Shown: positions 31,561-39,542 of the stretch, piece by piece
How the letters are laid out: every line of letters starts with the position of its first letter
Position numbering within the stretch: the first letter of the stretch is position 1
Assembly (NCBI RefSeq): GCF_027497235.1
Contig: NZ_CP114902.1
Coordinates: forward strand, 2,989,501 to 3,053,500
DNA from: Micromonospora sp. WMMD1128
GTDB taxonomy: Bacteria > Actinomycetota > Actinomycetes > Mycobacteriales > Micromonosporaceae
Length of the DNA stretch: 64,000 nucleotides
Reading direction: 5' to 3'
Notes under the pieces: model-generated
The model's input: only the letters and a program-made list of their open reading frames with translations
Told to the model about the DNA's origin: nothing
Database searches by the model: none
Made by a program: the position numbers and the translations under genes

Positions 31561-33174
31561 TCAACCGCCGGTGGGCTCCCGGCGGCGGCGCAGCACCGCC
31601 GCGCCGGCCAGGGCCGCGACCGCCAGGGCCGCGAGCGCCACCTCCGGCCACACCCCCGCCACGGTGGCCGGGGTACGCCCGTCCCCGAGTCGCATCTGCC
31701 GCACCACCACCTCGGCGGTGTTGAACCCGGTGGCACCGTCTACCCGCCCGTCGGGGGAAACGAACCCGGACACCCCGACCGTGGAGGACATCAACGCGGC
31801 ACGGCCGTGCTCCACGGCCCGCAGCCGCACCATGGCCAACTGCTGGCGGGCCTCGGCCACGTCGAAGGTGGCGTTGTTGGTCTGCACCACCAGCAGCTGC
31901 GCGCCGCCGGTGACGGTGTCCCGGACGATCCCGTCGTAGGCCACCTCGAAACAGATCACGTCGCCCAGGACGGCCGGCCCGGCGTCGAGCACCCCGGGAC
32001 GGTCACCGGGAACGAAGTCGGAGCGGACCCGGTCGACCTCCGCGCTGACCTTCCGGGCGATCGACCGCAGCGGCACGTACTCGGCGAACGGCACCGGATG
32101 CCGCTTGGTGTACAGCTGGGTCAGGTCCGCGCCGCTGCCCGGCCGCCACAGCAGGCCGGCGTTGCGGACCTCACCCTCGCCGGGGCCGAGCAGCACCGCG
32201 CCGACCAGGATCGGCGCGCCGATCGCGTCGGCGGCCTGGGAGATCCGGTAGCCGGCGGCCGGGTTGCGCAGCGGGTCGATGTCGCTGGAGTTCTCCGGCC
32301 ACACCACCACGTCGGGGCGGGCCTGCTCACCCCGACCGACCCGCTCGGCCAGCTTCAGGGTGGCGTCGACGTGGTTGTTCAACACCTGCTGCCGCTGCGC
32401 GTTGAAGTCCAGACCGAGGCGGGGCACGTTGCCCTGCACGACGGCCACGGTGACGGTGTCCCCGGCGCCGCGTACCCCCGCCGGGACGACCGGCCCGGCG
32501 GCGAGCAACGCGACCAGGGCCGCGGCCAGCGCGGCGACCGGCCGCCACTGCCCGGCCGGGCGGGACCAGTCCCGCCACCCGGCGGCGAGCAGGATGCCCC
32601 CGGCCAACGCCACGGCGAACGTCACGAGCGGGGCGCCGCCGAGCGCCGCCAGGCGCAGCAGCGGCGACGTGTCCTGGCTGAACGCCAACCGACCCCACGG
32701 GAACCCGCCGAACGGGATGCGGTCACGCAGCGCCTCCTGCCCGACCCACAACACACCGGTCAGCAGCGGCCACGCCGCCGCCCGCCGGTCGGCCAGCGGC
32801 GACACCCAGGCGGTGGCGGCGCCGAGCAGCGCCAGAAAACATGCCTGCGACACCGACAGCAGCACCCACGGCAGCCAACCGGTGTGCAGGTTGGTCCACT
32901 CCAGCAGCGGCGCGAACAGCACCACCCCGGTCAGGAACCCCAACCCGGCGCCGGCGCGCACCCGCCGCCGGTGCGCCGCGGCGGCCAGCAACGCCACCCC
33001 GACCGGCGCGAGCGGCCACACCCCGTACGGGGGGAACGCCAGCAGCAACGCCAGCCCCGCCAGCACCGCGGCCGGCGCGGCCAGCGTCAGCGGCAGCGGG
33101 CGACGCGCCACGCCGCCCGGGCGTGCCCCGCCCGTGGCACGCGGCTGTTCCCGGTCCAGCGTCGTCACCGGCAC
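31561..33174 (-). CDS. lnt: Apolipoprotein N-acyltransferase
   Basis: A 537-residue membrane enzyme that adds the third acyl chain to the N-terminal Cys of lipoproteins. About six helices (residues 28-225) precede a nitrilase-fold domain with the catalytic triad: Glu in 'VVVWPENSSDID' (about 290), Lys in 'LYTKRHPVPFAEY' (about 357) and Cys in 'GDVICFEVAYD' (about 408). A final helix anchors the C-terminus. ATG at 33174. It forms an operon with ppm; the enzyme partners suggest coordinated lipoprotein acylation and mannosylation. Confidence 0.95.
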   Translation of the reverse strand: MPVTTLDREQPRATGGARPGGVARRPLPLTLAAPAAVLAGLALLLAFPPYGVWPLAPVGVALLAAAAHRRRVRAGAGLGFLTGVVLFAPLLEWTNLHTGWLPWVLLSVSQACFLALLGAATAWVSPLADRRAAAWPLLTGVLWVGQEALRDRIPFGGFPWGRLAFSQDTSPLLRLAALGGAPLVTFAVALAGGILLAAGWRDWSRPAGQWRPVAALAAALVALLAAGPVVPAGVRGAGDTVTVAVVQGNVPRLGLDFNAQRQQVLNNHVDATLKLAERVGRGEQARPDVVVWPENSSDIDPLRNPAAGYRISQAADAIGAPILVGAVLLGPGEGEVRNAGLLWRPGSGADLTQLYTKRHPVPFAEYVPLRSIARKVSAEVDRVRSDFVPGDRPGVLDAGPAVLGDVICFEVAYDGIVRDTVTGGAQLLVVQTNNATFDVAEARQQLAMVRLRAVEHGRAALMSSTVGVSGFVSPDGRVDGATGFNTAEVVVRQMRLGDGRTPATVAGVWPEVALAALAVAALAGAAVLRRRREPTGG

Positions 33175-33249
33175 CTCACCACGATCACGGGCCGAAGGCT
33201 ACCCGGCCCGGCCGCCGACCGGCCCGCGGGCGGCCCCGGAAACGGAAAT

Positions 33250-33275
33250 CGGGGCGCGGCGTAAGCCGCGCCCCG
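33250..33275 (-). terminator. Terminator-like hairpin on the minus strand, 76 bases before lnt
   Basis: CGGGGCGCGGC with its complement around a four-base loop (11-bp perfect stem, 12 with one closing A-T pair), followed on the minus strand by ATTTCCGTTT. Located between a predicted promoter and the lnt start, it could be the end of a small RNA or an attenuator. Confidence 0.65.
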
Positions 33276-33534
33276 ACGCTCCCAGGCCCTTCCCGGCCGG
33301 TGGGGCGAAGATGATCGGCGCCGACCTTCGGACCGACCCGACGTGGACTGGCTGCCCCCGCCTGGCCGTTGTCTACTGGCCGTTCCTCTCACCCTGCCCG
33401 TACACCGGTAACCGCGACCGGTTCGCGCCGCCCCGCCGACCCCCGCCCGCTGGACCTGGCCGCCGCAACCTTCCGGTCGCTCGGCCAGCGGACGAGAGGA
33501 CGAAGCGAACAACAGCCGCTTCCCGTGGTAGGAC
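33250..33534 (-). ncRNA. Candidate ~285-nt structured RNA or lnt leader
   Basis: Bounded by a minus-strand promoter-like pair just upstream (33541-33571) and the hairpin at its 3' end. Inside are several potential stems, for example CCGCTGGCC pairing with GGCCAG...AGCGG. No match to a known RNA family is recognised by eye. It is a proposal only; expression data would decide. Confidence 0.3.
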
Positions 33535-33540
33535 TCAAAG

Positions 33541-33571
33541 ACGGTACGGCGTGCACCCCCGCCGCTGTCAA
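33541..33571 (-). promoter_or_regulatory. Sigma-A-like promoter reading towards lnt
   Basis: On the minus strand, a consensus TTGACA (33566-33571) is followed after 19 bases by TACCGT (33541-33546). Start of transcription is expected near 33534. Confidence 0.5.
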
Positions 33572-33642
33572 CCCACCCCGGCCTGTCGTGTGCTGCGCCA
33601 CGGCGTGTCGCGTCGGCGCGTCTCGATGGGTGGACCGTCCGG

Positions 33643-34977
33643 TCAGCCGCCGAGGTGGCACCGCAGCACCGCCGCCGCCGCGACCGGATGCTCGCCGGCG
33701 AGCAACCCGGCCGCCGCCAGCACGTAGTCGACGTCGACGACCGGCCGGGCGGCCCGCGGCAACGCCCACCCGCCCGCATGATCGGTGAGCACCGCGTCGA
33801 GCACACCCACCGCCGACGCCGGCTCGGCGTGCCGCAACACCCCACCGGAACCGACGAGCAGCCGCACCTCCCGCAGGTCCCGCCCGGCCCGTTCCCCGGT
33901 CGCCGCGCCGCGCGCGTGCCGACGCAACGCCACCGTCGCCGCCAACGCCGCGATCCGGCCGTCGACGGCCCGCTCGGCGTCCCCGCCGGGCAGGAACCCC
34001 GGGTCGGCGGCCCGCGCCGCCGCCGCCACCGCCAGAGCGTCCCGCTCCCCGGCGGCGAGCAGCCGCTCCTCCGCGGCGGCCCGCACCACCCCCGGCGCCG
34101 ACCACCGCACGCCCAGGTCCCCCTCGACGGTGCGGGCCCGCCACAGCGTGCCGGTCACCTCCCGACCCGGGCCGGACTCCCGCTCGTCGGGCGTCAACAC
34201 CGAATACACGTCGGTGGTGGCGCCGCCGACGTCCACCACGGCCAGGTCACCGCCGACGGTGTCGGCGAGGACCTCCACGCCGGTCAGCACCGCGTCCGGG
34301 GTGGCCGCCCGCACCAGCCGCGCGAACCGGACCCCACGGGACAACTTCTTCCCGCCGATGACGTGCCGCAGGAACACCTCCCGGATCGCCGCCCGCGCCG
34401 GCCCCGGCGCCAACACCCCGATCCGGGGCAGCACGTTGTCCGCCGCCGTCACCGGCACACCCGCGCCGGCCAACACCGCGTACAGCCCGTCGCGGGCGTC
34501 GACGTTGCCCGCGAGGACCACCGGCACCCGCCACCGGGCCCGCGCCAGCCGGGTCGCGTTGTGGGTGAGGGTGTCGGCGTCGCCGCCGTCGGTGCCACCC
34601 ACCAGCAGCACCACGTCCGGGCGGGCCGCCCGCAACGCCGTCAACTCCGCCGCGCCCAACCGGCCGGCGGCCACGTGCACCACGTTCGCCCCCGCCGACA
34701 GGCCCACCCGCCGGCCCGCCTGCGCCGTCACCAGAGGCTCGTAACCGACCACGGCCAGGCGCAACCCACCACCGGCCGACGAACACACGTACCACGGCAC
34801 GTCACCGACCCCGGCCGCCGCGCGGGCCGCACCGACCGCGGCGTCCAGACCGTGCAGCACATCCGAACCGACGGTCGTCGGCGCGGACGCCGCGCCGACG
34901 AGCCGACCGCCGTCGAGGTCGACCACCGCCGCCTTCGTGTACGTCGACCCGACGTCGGCGCAGACCACGACGCTCAC
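33643..34977 (-). CDS. MutL/GlmL-like aminomutase-associated chaperone (ASKHA fold)
   Basis: A 444-residue protein of the glutamate mutase L family. It has an actin/hexokinase-type ATPase start, 'VVCADVGSTYTKAAVVDLDGG' (residues 3-23), a second phosphate motif 'DLAVVDVGGATTDVYSV' (about 245-261) and a third, 'VRLLVGSGGVLRH' (about 375). Relatives accompany B12-dependent aminomutases in clostridia and are thought to repair or reload the mutase. It lies downstream of kal, separated by 238 bases of tandem repeats, and the context (kamDE) supports that role here. GTG at 34977. Confidence 0.88.
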   Translation of the reverse strand: MSVVVCADVGSTYTKAAVVDLDGGRLVGAASAPTTVGSDVLHGLDAAVGAARAAAGVGDVPWYVCSSAGGGLRLAVVGYEPLVTAQAGRRVGLSAGANVVHVAAGRLGAAELTALRAARPDVVLLVGGTDGGDADTLTHNATRLARARWRVPVVLAGNVDARDGLYAVLAGAGVPVTAADNVLPRIGVLAPGPARAAIREVFLRHVIGGKKLSRGVRFARLVRAATPDAVLTGVEVLADTVGGDLAVVDVGGATTDVYSVLTPDERESGPGREVTGTLWRARTVEGDLGVRWSAPGVVRAAAEERLLAAGERDALAVAAAARAADPGFLPGGDAERAVDGRIAALAATVALRRHARGAATGERAGRDLREVRLLVGSGGVLRHAEPASAVGVLDAVLTDHAGGWALPRAARPVVDVDYVLAAAGLLAGEHPVAAAAVLRCHLGG

Positions 34978-34980
34978 GCG

Positions 34981-35220
34981 GAGCTGTCCGTCGTTCGCGA
35001 CCGCGGGGCTCGCAGGACCGGCTCACTCCTCGCGCTCACGGGGCTGTCGTTCGTTCGCGACTGCGGGGCTCGCAGGACCGGCTCACTCCTCGCGCTCACG
35101 GGGCTGTCGTTCGTTCGCGACTGCGGGGCTCGCAGGACCGGCTCACTCCTCGCGCTCACGGGGCTGTCGTTCGTTCGCGACTGCGGGGCTCGCAGAACCG
35201 GCTCACTCCTCGCGCTCACG
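34981..35220. repeat. Four tandem 60-bp repeats between kal and the mutL-like gene
   Basis: Units at 34981, 35041, 35101 and 35161, exactly 60 bp each. The second and third are identical, the fourth differs by one base, the first by a few. On the coding (minus) strand each unit starts with GTGAGCGCGAGGAG and contains the hairpin CTGCG-N5-CGCAG. The first TGA lies in the kal stop codon. A related single copy follows the permease stop at 60534. Confidence 0.95.
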
Positions 35221-35608
35221 GTGCCGGCGGCACGACCACCGTGCCGGTCGCCGTCACCGCCACGATCGGCGGCTCCAACACCTCGGCCGCCGAGTCGCCC
35301 CGGTCCGGGCGGCCCCGGCACACCACCCGCGCCTCGAAGTCGATCGTGCGGCTACGGGTGCCCACCCGCGTCACCGTCGCCACCACCTCCAGCACGTCAC
35401 CGGCCCTCATCGGCGCGCGGAACTGCACCTCCGAGTACGAGGCGAACAAACCCTCGTCGCCGTCCGCGCGGATGCACACCTCCGTCGCCACATCCCCGAA
35501 CAACCCCAACGCGTACGCCCCGTCGACCAGGTTCCCCGCGTAGTGGGCGTGCGCGTACGGCACATACCGGCGGTGGGTGACGGTCAGACCGAGCCGAGGG
35601 TCACTCAT
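35216..35608 (-). CDS. kal: L-3-aminobutyryl-CoA ammonia-lyase (Kal)
   Basis: A 130-residue hot-dog-fold enzyme that removes ammonia from 3-aminobutyryl-CoA to give crotonyl-CoA in lysine degradation. The segments 'AHYAGNLVDGAYALGLFGDVATEVCIRADGDEGLFASYSEVQFRAP' and 'DSAAEVLEPPIVAVTATGTVVVP' match the clostridial and fusobacterial Kal proteins as remembered, including the 'GNLVDGA...LFGDVATE' core. Its length equals theirs. ATG at 35608 overlaps the kamE stop by four bases. Confidence 0.92.
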   Translation of the reverse strand: MSDPRLGLTVTHRRYVPYAHAHYAGNLVDGAYALGLFGDVATEVCIRADGDEGLFASYSEVQFRAPMRAGDVLEVVATVTRVGTRSRTIDFEARVVCRGRPDRGDSAAEVLEPPIVAVTATGTVVVPPAP

Positions 35609-36417
35609 GCGGCGTTCGCCTTCCTGGAGGTGATCAGAGCGTGCACGAGGAAGCTGGCCACCTCGCCCGGGGTGGTGCCCCGACCGAAGATCCGGTCCAC
35701 GCCCAACTCGCCGGTCATCGTCTCGTCGAACCGCGGCCCACCCACGATCAGCAGCGGTCGCCGGCCCGCCGGCATCGCCTCCCGGAACGCCGCCGACATC
35801 TCCCGCGTGTTGTGCAGATGCGCGTCGCGCTGCGTCACCACCTGCGACACCAGCACCGCGTCCGCGCGTTCCTGCCGGGCCGCCTCCACCAACTCCGGCA
35901 CACTCACCTGCGCACCCAGGTTGGTCACCTTCAACTCCCGGTAGTACTCCAGGCCCTTCTCCCCCGCGATGCCCTTCACGTTCAGGATCGCGTCGATGCC
36001 CACGGTGTGCGCGTCCGTGCCGATACACGCGCCCACCACCGACAACTTGCGGCGCAACCTCCGCTTCACCACCGCGTTGACCTCCTTGGCCGACAACAAC
36101 GGGAAGTCCCGCTCCACCACCTGCACCCGGTCCAGATCCACCAGGTGGTTCACCCGCCCGTACACCACGAAGAACGTGAACCCGTCGCCGATCGGCTTGG
36201 CGTGCACGAGCATCGCCGGATCCATGCCCATCTTGTTGGCCAACTGCACGGCCGCGCCCTCGGCCCGCTTGTCGTGCGGCACCGGCAACGTGAACGACAC
36301 CTGCACCATCCCGTCGCCGGTGGTGTCCCCGTACGGCCGCACGATCGTCTTACCCGTCATGCCGTGCCGGCTGGGCATGCCCTCACGGCCCTCGCTGCGC
36401 TCGGTGCGTTCGCTCAT
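35605..36417 (-). CDS. kamE: Lysine 5,6-aminomutase, beta subunit
   Basis: A 270-residue adenosylcobalamin-binding subunit. The base-off/His-on motif D-A-H-T-V-G (D-x-H-x-x-G) is at about residues 135-140 within 'CIGTDAHTVGIDAIL'. It carries the PLP-binding Rossmann part ('KRAEGAAVQLANKMGMD', 'FFVVYGRV') and the C-terminal 'LLIVGGPRF' of B12 domains. With KamD it shifts the 6-amino group of beta-lysine to C5. The ATG at 36417 overlaps the kamD stop; the first 13 residues (rich in Ser, Glu, Arg) are encoded by repeat-like sequence, and Met14 or Met20 may be the ancestral start. Confidence 0.94.
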   Translation of the reverse strand: MSERTERSEGREGMPSRHGMTGKTIVRPYGDTTGDGMVQVSFTLPVPHDKRAEGAAVQLANKMGMDPAMLVHAKPIGDGFTFFVVYGRVNHLVDLDRVQVVERDFPLLSAKEVNAVVKRRLRRKLSVVGACIGTDAHTVGIDAILNVKGIAGEKGLEYYRELKVTNLGAQVSVPELVEAARQERADAVLVSQVVTQRDAHLHNTREMSAAFREAMPAGRRPLLIVGGPRFDETMTGELGVDRIFGRGTTPGEVASFLVHALITSRKANAA

Positions 36418-37970
36418 GCCGGCTGCTCCAGCATCTCTGTGGCCGGGTTGTAGTAGCCGGTCTCGTGCTTCGCGACACCGTCGATGCCCTTGCCCCGGTC
36501 CGCGGGCCGCTTCATGATCCCGAACGTGCCCTCGGCGATCGCCGTCAACAACGACTGCCCACCGATACGCTCCAACAACTCCACCGCCTCACCCAGCACC
36601 CGGTTCGCCCGCTGCTGGATGAACCCACCCGCCGCCGGCGCGAAATCCTCGTGCAGATTGCCCGCCGCGCCCAACACGTACCGCACGTTCTGCAACGCGA
36701 CGTCCCGGTCCGACAACCACGGCGTCACCACCGCCTCCGTCATCATCCCCACCAGCAGGATCCCCTGCCCCGTCATGGCGCCCACCAGGTTGAAGAACCC
36801 GTCGAGCAGATTCCCCCGGAACACGTCACCGGTCATGTGCTTCGTCGGCGGCATCCACTTCAACGGCGCGTCCGGGAACAACTCCCGCGCCAACAACGCG
36901 TGCGCCAACTCCAACCGGAACGACTCCGGCACATCCGGGTTGATCTCGAACGCGTGCCCCAACCCCAACAACCGGTCCGGCAACCCCGCCTCGTGCGCGA
37001 AGAACTCGTTCAACAACTGCGACACCGTCACCGTGTGCGCCTCGTCCACCGCGTCCGCGGTGGTCAGATAGTTGTCCTCACCGGTGTTGATGATGATCCC
37101 CGCCCGCGCGTGCACCTGCCGGGAGAACCGCTGGTCCACGAACGTCCGGATCGGGTTGATGTCCCGGAACAGGATCCCGTACATCGAATCGTTGAGCATC
37201 ATGTCCAGCCGCTCCAGGCCGGCCAGCGTCGCCATCTCCGGCATGCACAACCCCGACGCGTAGTTCGTCAACCGCACGTACCGGCCCAACTCCTTCGACG
37301 ACTCGTCCAACGCCGCCCGCATCAACCGGAAGTTCTCCTGCGTCGCATACGTCCCGGCGAACCCCTCCCGGGTCGCCCCCTCCGGCACGTAGTCCAACAA
37401 CGACTGCCCCGTCGACCGGATCACCGCGATCACGTCCGCGCCCGCCCGCGCCGCCGCCTGCGCCTGCGGAATGTCCTCGTAGATGTCCCCCGTCGCCACG
37501 ATCAAATAGATCCACGGCCGCTGCTTCGGATCCCCGAACCGCTTCACCAGGCGGTCCCGCTCCGCCCGCCGCCGATCCACCTGCCGGATCCCCGCCGCCA
37601 CCGCCCGCCGTGACGCCCGCCGCGCCGCCGTCGCCGCCTTCCCCGACGGCCGGTCGAAACGCACCGACCCGGCCGCCGCCTTCTGCGCCAGCAACGTCAC
37701 ATCCGTGACACCCTCCCGCGCGAGCGCGTCGAACACCGGCAACGCCACCCCGTGCCCCAACCCCACGTCCGCCACCACCGCGTCGACGAGACGGTTCACC
37801 CACGGAATACCGTCCGGGTCCGCGCCGGACACCCCCGCCAACCGCAGCACCGCCCGCTCCACCGACACCGTGGTGTGACTCCGCGCCAGATCCACCACCG
37901 GCTGCCCCGCCCGGCGCGCCAACTCCCGCGCCCGCGCCACAAGCGCCGGATCCAACCCAAGCTTGCTCAC
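36414..37970 (-). CDS. kamD: Lysine 5,6-aminomutase, alpha subunit
   Basis: A 518-residue TIM-barrel subunit that binds PLP and substrate. Distinct stretches are 'HTTVSVERAVLRLAGVSGAD', 'IYLIVATGDIYEDIPQAQAAARAGADVIAVIRSTGQSLLDYVPEGAT', 'YATQENFRLMRAALD', 'NDSMYGILFRDINPIRTFVDQRFSR' and 'KWMPPTKHMTGDVFRGN', all characteristic of KamD/OraE. GTG at 37970 overlaps the amidohydrolase stop by four bases (GTGA). Partner of KamE directly downstream. Confidence 0.95.
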   Translation of the reverse strand: MSKLGLDPALVARARELARRAGQPVVDLARSHTTVSVERAVLRLAGVSGADPDGIPWVNRLVDAVVADVGLGHGVALPVFDALAREGVTDVTLLAQKAAAGSVRFDRPSGKAATAARRASRRAVAAGIRQVDRRRAERDRLVKRFGDPKQRPWIYLIVATGDIYEDIPQAQAAARAGADVIAVIRSTGQSLLDYVPEGATREGFAGTYATQENFRLMRAALDESSKELGRYVRLTNYASGLCMPEMATLAGLERLDMMLNDSMYGILFRDINPIRTFVDQRFSRQVHARAGIIINTGEDNYLTTADAVDEAHTVTVSQLLNEFFAHEAGLPDRLLGLGHAFEINPDVPESFRLELAHALLARELFPDAPLKWMPPTKHMTGDVFRGNLLDGFFNLVGAMTGQGILLVGMMTEAVVTPWLSDRDVALQNVRYVLGAAGNLHEDFAPAAGGFIQQRANRVLGEAVELLERIGGQSLLTAIAEGTFGIMKRPADRGKGIDGVAKHETGYYNPATEMLEQPA

Positions 37971-39538
37971 GAACTGCCTTCCTGATAGATCACGTCACCG
38001 CGCAACACCGTGGCCCGGCACACCGGCAACGGCGTCGGATCCGCCGGCCCCCGCAACTCCGGGTCCTCCGCCAACACCACCGGCAGCCCCCGCTCCACCC
38101 CGGCCGGGGTGTCCCACACCGCGAACGTCGCCGGCGCACCCAACGCCAACACACCCTCGTTGTCCAGGTGCACCGCCCGCCACCCGCCGCGCGTGTGCGC
38201 CGCGAACGCCGCCCGCACACTCATCCGCTGCGACGGGTTGTGATGCGCCGCCGCCGCCCGCACCGACCCCCACGGATCCACCGGCGTCACCGGCGAATCC
38301 GACCCGAACGCCAACGCCACCCCCACCCCGTGCATCGCGCCCATCGGATTCGACTCCAACGACCGGGCCAACCCCAACCGCGACTCGTACATCCGCCCCG
38401 AACCACCCCACAACCGGTCGAACGCCGGCTGCATCGACGCCACGATCCCGTACTCCACGAAACCGGCGATCAACCGCTTGCTCATGATCTCCGCGTGCTC
38501 CACCCGATGCCGGGCCGCCCGCACCCGCTCCGTGCCCAACGTCGCCGCCGCCTGCGCGAACCCCGCCAACACCGTGCCGATCGCCGCGTCCCCGATCGCG
38601 TGGAACCCGCCCTGCATCCCGTGCGCCGCACAATCAAGCAAATGGTCACGCACCTGCTCCGCCGACACGTACCCGTGCCCGCACGCCCCCGACTCCCCGT
38701 CCAGGTACGCCGCCGACACGTGCGCCGTCCGCGACCCCAACGCCCCGTCCGCGAACAGATCCCCACCGGCGCCCACCGCACCCAGATCCCGGGCCCGCGC
38801 CGCACCCAGCAGCTCACCCCAGTACCCGTACACCTCCGGCACCCCGTCCCCGGACACCGCCAACAGCCCGGTGAAGTCCTCCTCGTCGGAAATGTCCGGA
38901 CCACCGCACTCGTGCACCGCCGCGATCCCCAACGACGCCGCATGCGCCAACGCCCGACGCTGCGCCGCCACCCGCTGCGCCCGCGTCACCGACCCGAACG
39001 CCGCCGCCCGCACCACATGGTGCGCGTCACGCCGCAACCACCCCGACCCGTCGAACCCGGCCGCCCCCGCCGCCTCCGGACACGCCGCCAGCAACGACGC
39101 CGACACCAACGCCGAATGGATCGACGCCTGCGACAGATACACCCGGCGGCCCCCCGCCGCCCGATCCACCGCCGCCGCGTCCGGCAACACCGGATCCACC
39201 CACGACGACTCGTCCCACCCGTGCCCCAGCACCACCGCGTCACCCGGCAACCCGCCCGCGAACGCCGACACCGCCGCCAACAACTCACCGGCCGACCGCA
39301 CCGCCGACAGATCCAGCCCCGACAACGCCAGCCCCGTGTCCGTGGCGTGCACATGCGCGTCCACGAACGCCGGCGTCACCAACGCCCCGGCCAACTCCAC
39401 CACCCGATCGGCCGGCGGCGCGTCCGCGTCCGCACCCAACCAGGCGATCCGCCCGTCCCGCACCAGCAGCGCCGTCGCGCTCGGCTCGGCCGGACAGTGC
39501 AGCACTCCACCGCGGTACAGCGTCGAGGGGTTCGTCAT
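37967..39538 (-). CDS. Amidohydrolase (YtcJ-like, amidohydrolase_3) inside the lysine operon
   Basis: A 523-residue metal-dependent hydrolase. The first metal pair 'VDAHVHATD' is at about residues 58-66, 'GHGWDESSW' at about 105, 'VHECGG' at about 215, 'FHAIGDAAI' at about 300, and the final Asp in 'ALAFGSDSPVTPVDP' at about 440. This subclass cleaves amides or formamides of amines. It is fully embedded between kdd (four bases away) and kamD (overlap), so it is co-transcribed with lysine degradation, yet no such enzyme exists in the described fermentation pathway. Its substrate might be an acylated diamine intermediate; that is a guess. Confidence 0.88.
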   Translation of the reverse strand: MTNPSTLYRGGVLHCPAEPSATALLVRDGRIAWLGADADAPPADRVVELAGALVTPAFVDAHVHATDTGLALSGLDLSAVRSAGELLAAVSAFAGGLPGDAVVLGHGWDESSWVDPVLPDAAAVDRAAGGRRVYLSQASIHSALVSASLLAACPEAAGAAGFDGSGWLRRDAHHVVRAAAFGSVTRAQRVAAQRRALAHAASLGIAAVHECGGPDISDEEDFTGLLAVSGDGVPEVYGYWGELLGAARARDLGAVGAGGDLFADGALGSRTAHVSAAYLDGESGACGHGYVSAEQVRDHLLDCAAHGMQGGFHAIGDAAIGTVLAGFAQAAATLGTERVRAARHRVEHAEIMSKRLIAGFVEYGIVASMQPAFDRLWGGSGRMYESRLGLARSLESNPMGAMHGVGVALAFGSDSPVTPVDPWGSVRAAAAHHNPSQRMSVRAAFAAHTRGGWRAVHLDNEGVLALGAPATFAVWDTPAGVERGLPVVLAEDPELRGPADPTPLPVCRATVLRGDVIYQEGSS

Positions 39539-39542
39539 GGCC

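Larger units (their letters stand above)
33175..33642. other. 468-bp gene-free stretch between lnt and the mutL-like gene
   Basis: No credible coding frame. It contains a minus-strand promoter-like pair (TTGACA/TACCGT) and, about 285 bases downstream, a strong hairpin with a T-rich tail (both listed separately), so it may encode a small RNA or the regulated leader of lnt. The remainder holds nothing recognisable; no tRNA, RNase P or cobalamin-box features were seen. Confidence 0.6.

Noticed and set aside
33250..33534. RNase P RNA, suggested by GGCAGGGTGAGAGGAACGGC
   Set aside because: The conserved cores (GAGGAAAGTC-type and ACAGAAA-type motifs) and the overall length are not found; only a short stretch resembles it.
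34974..35321. Open frame encoding a perfect 20-residue repeat across the 60-bp array
   Set aside because: The repeat length is divisible by three, so it stays open by chance. There is no ribosome site and the frame starts inside kal in the wrong phase.
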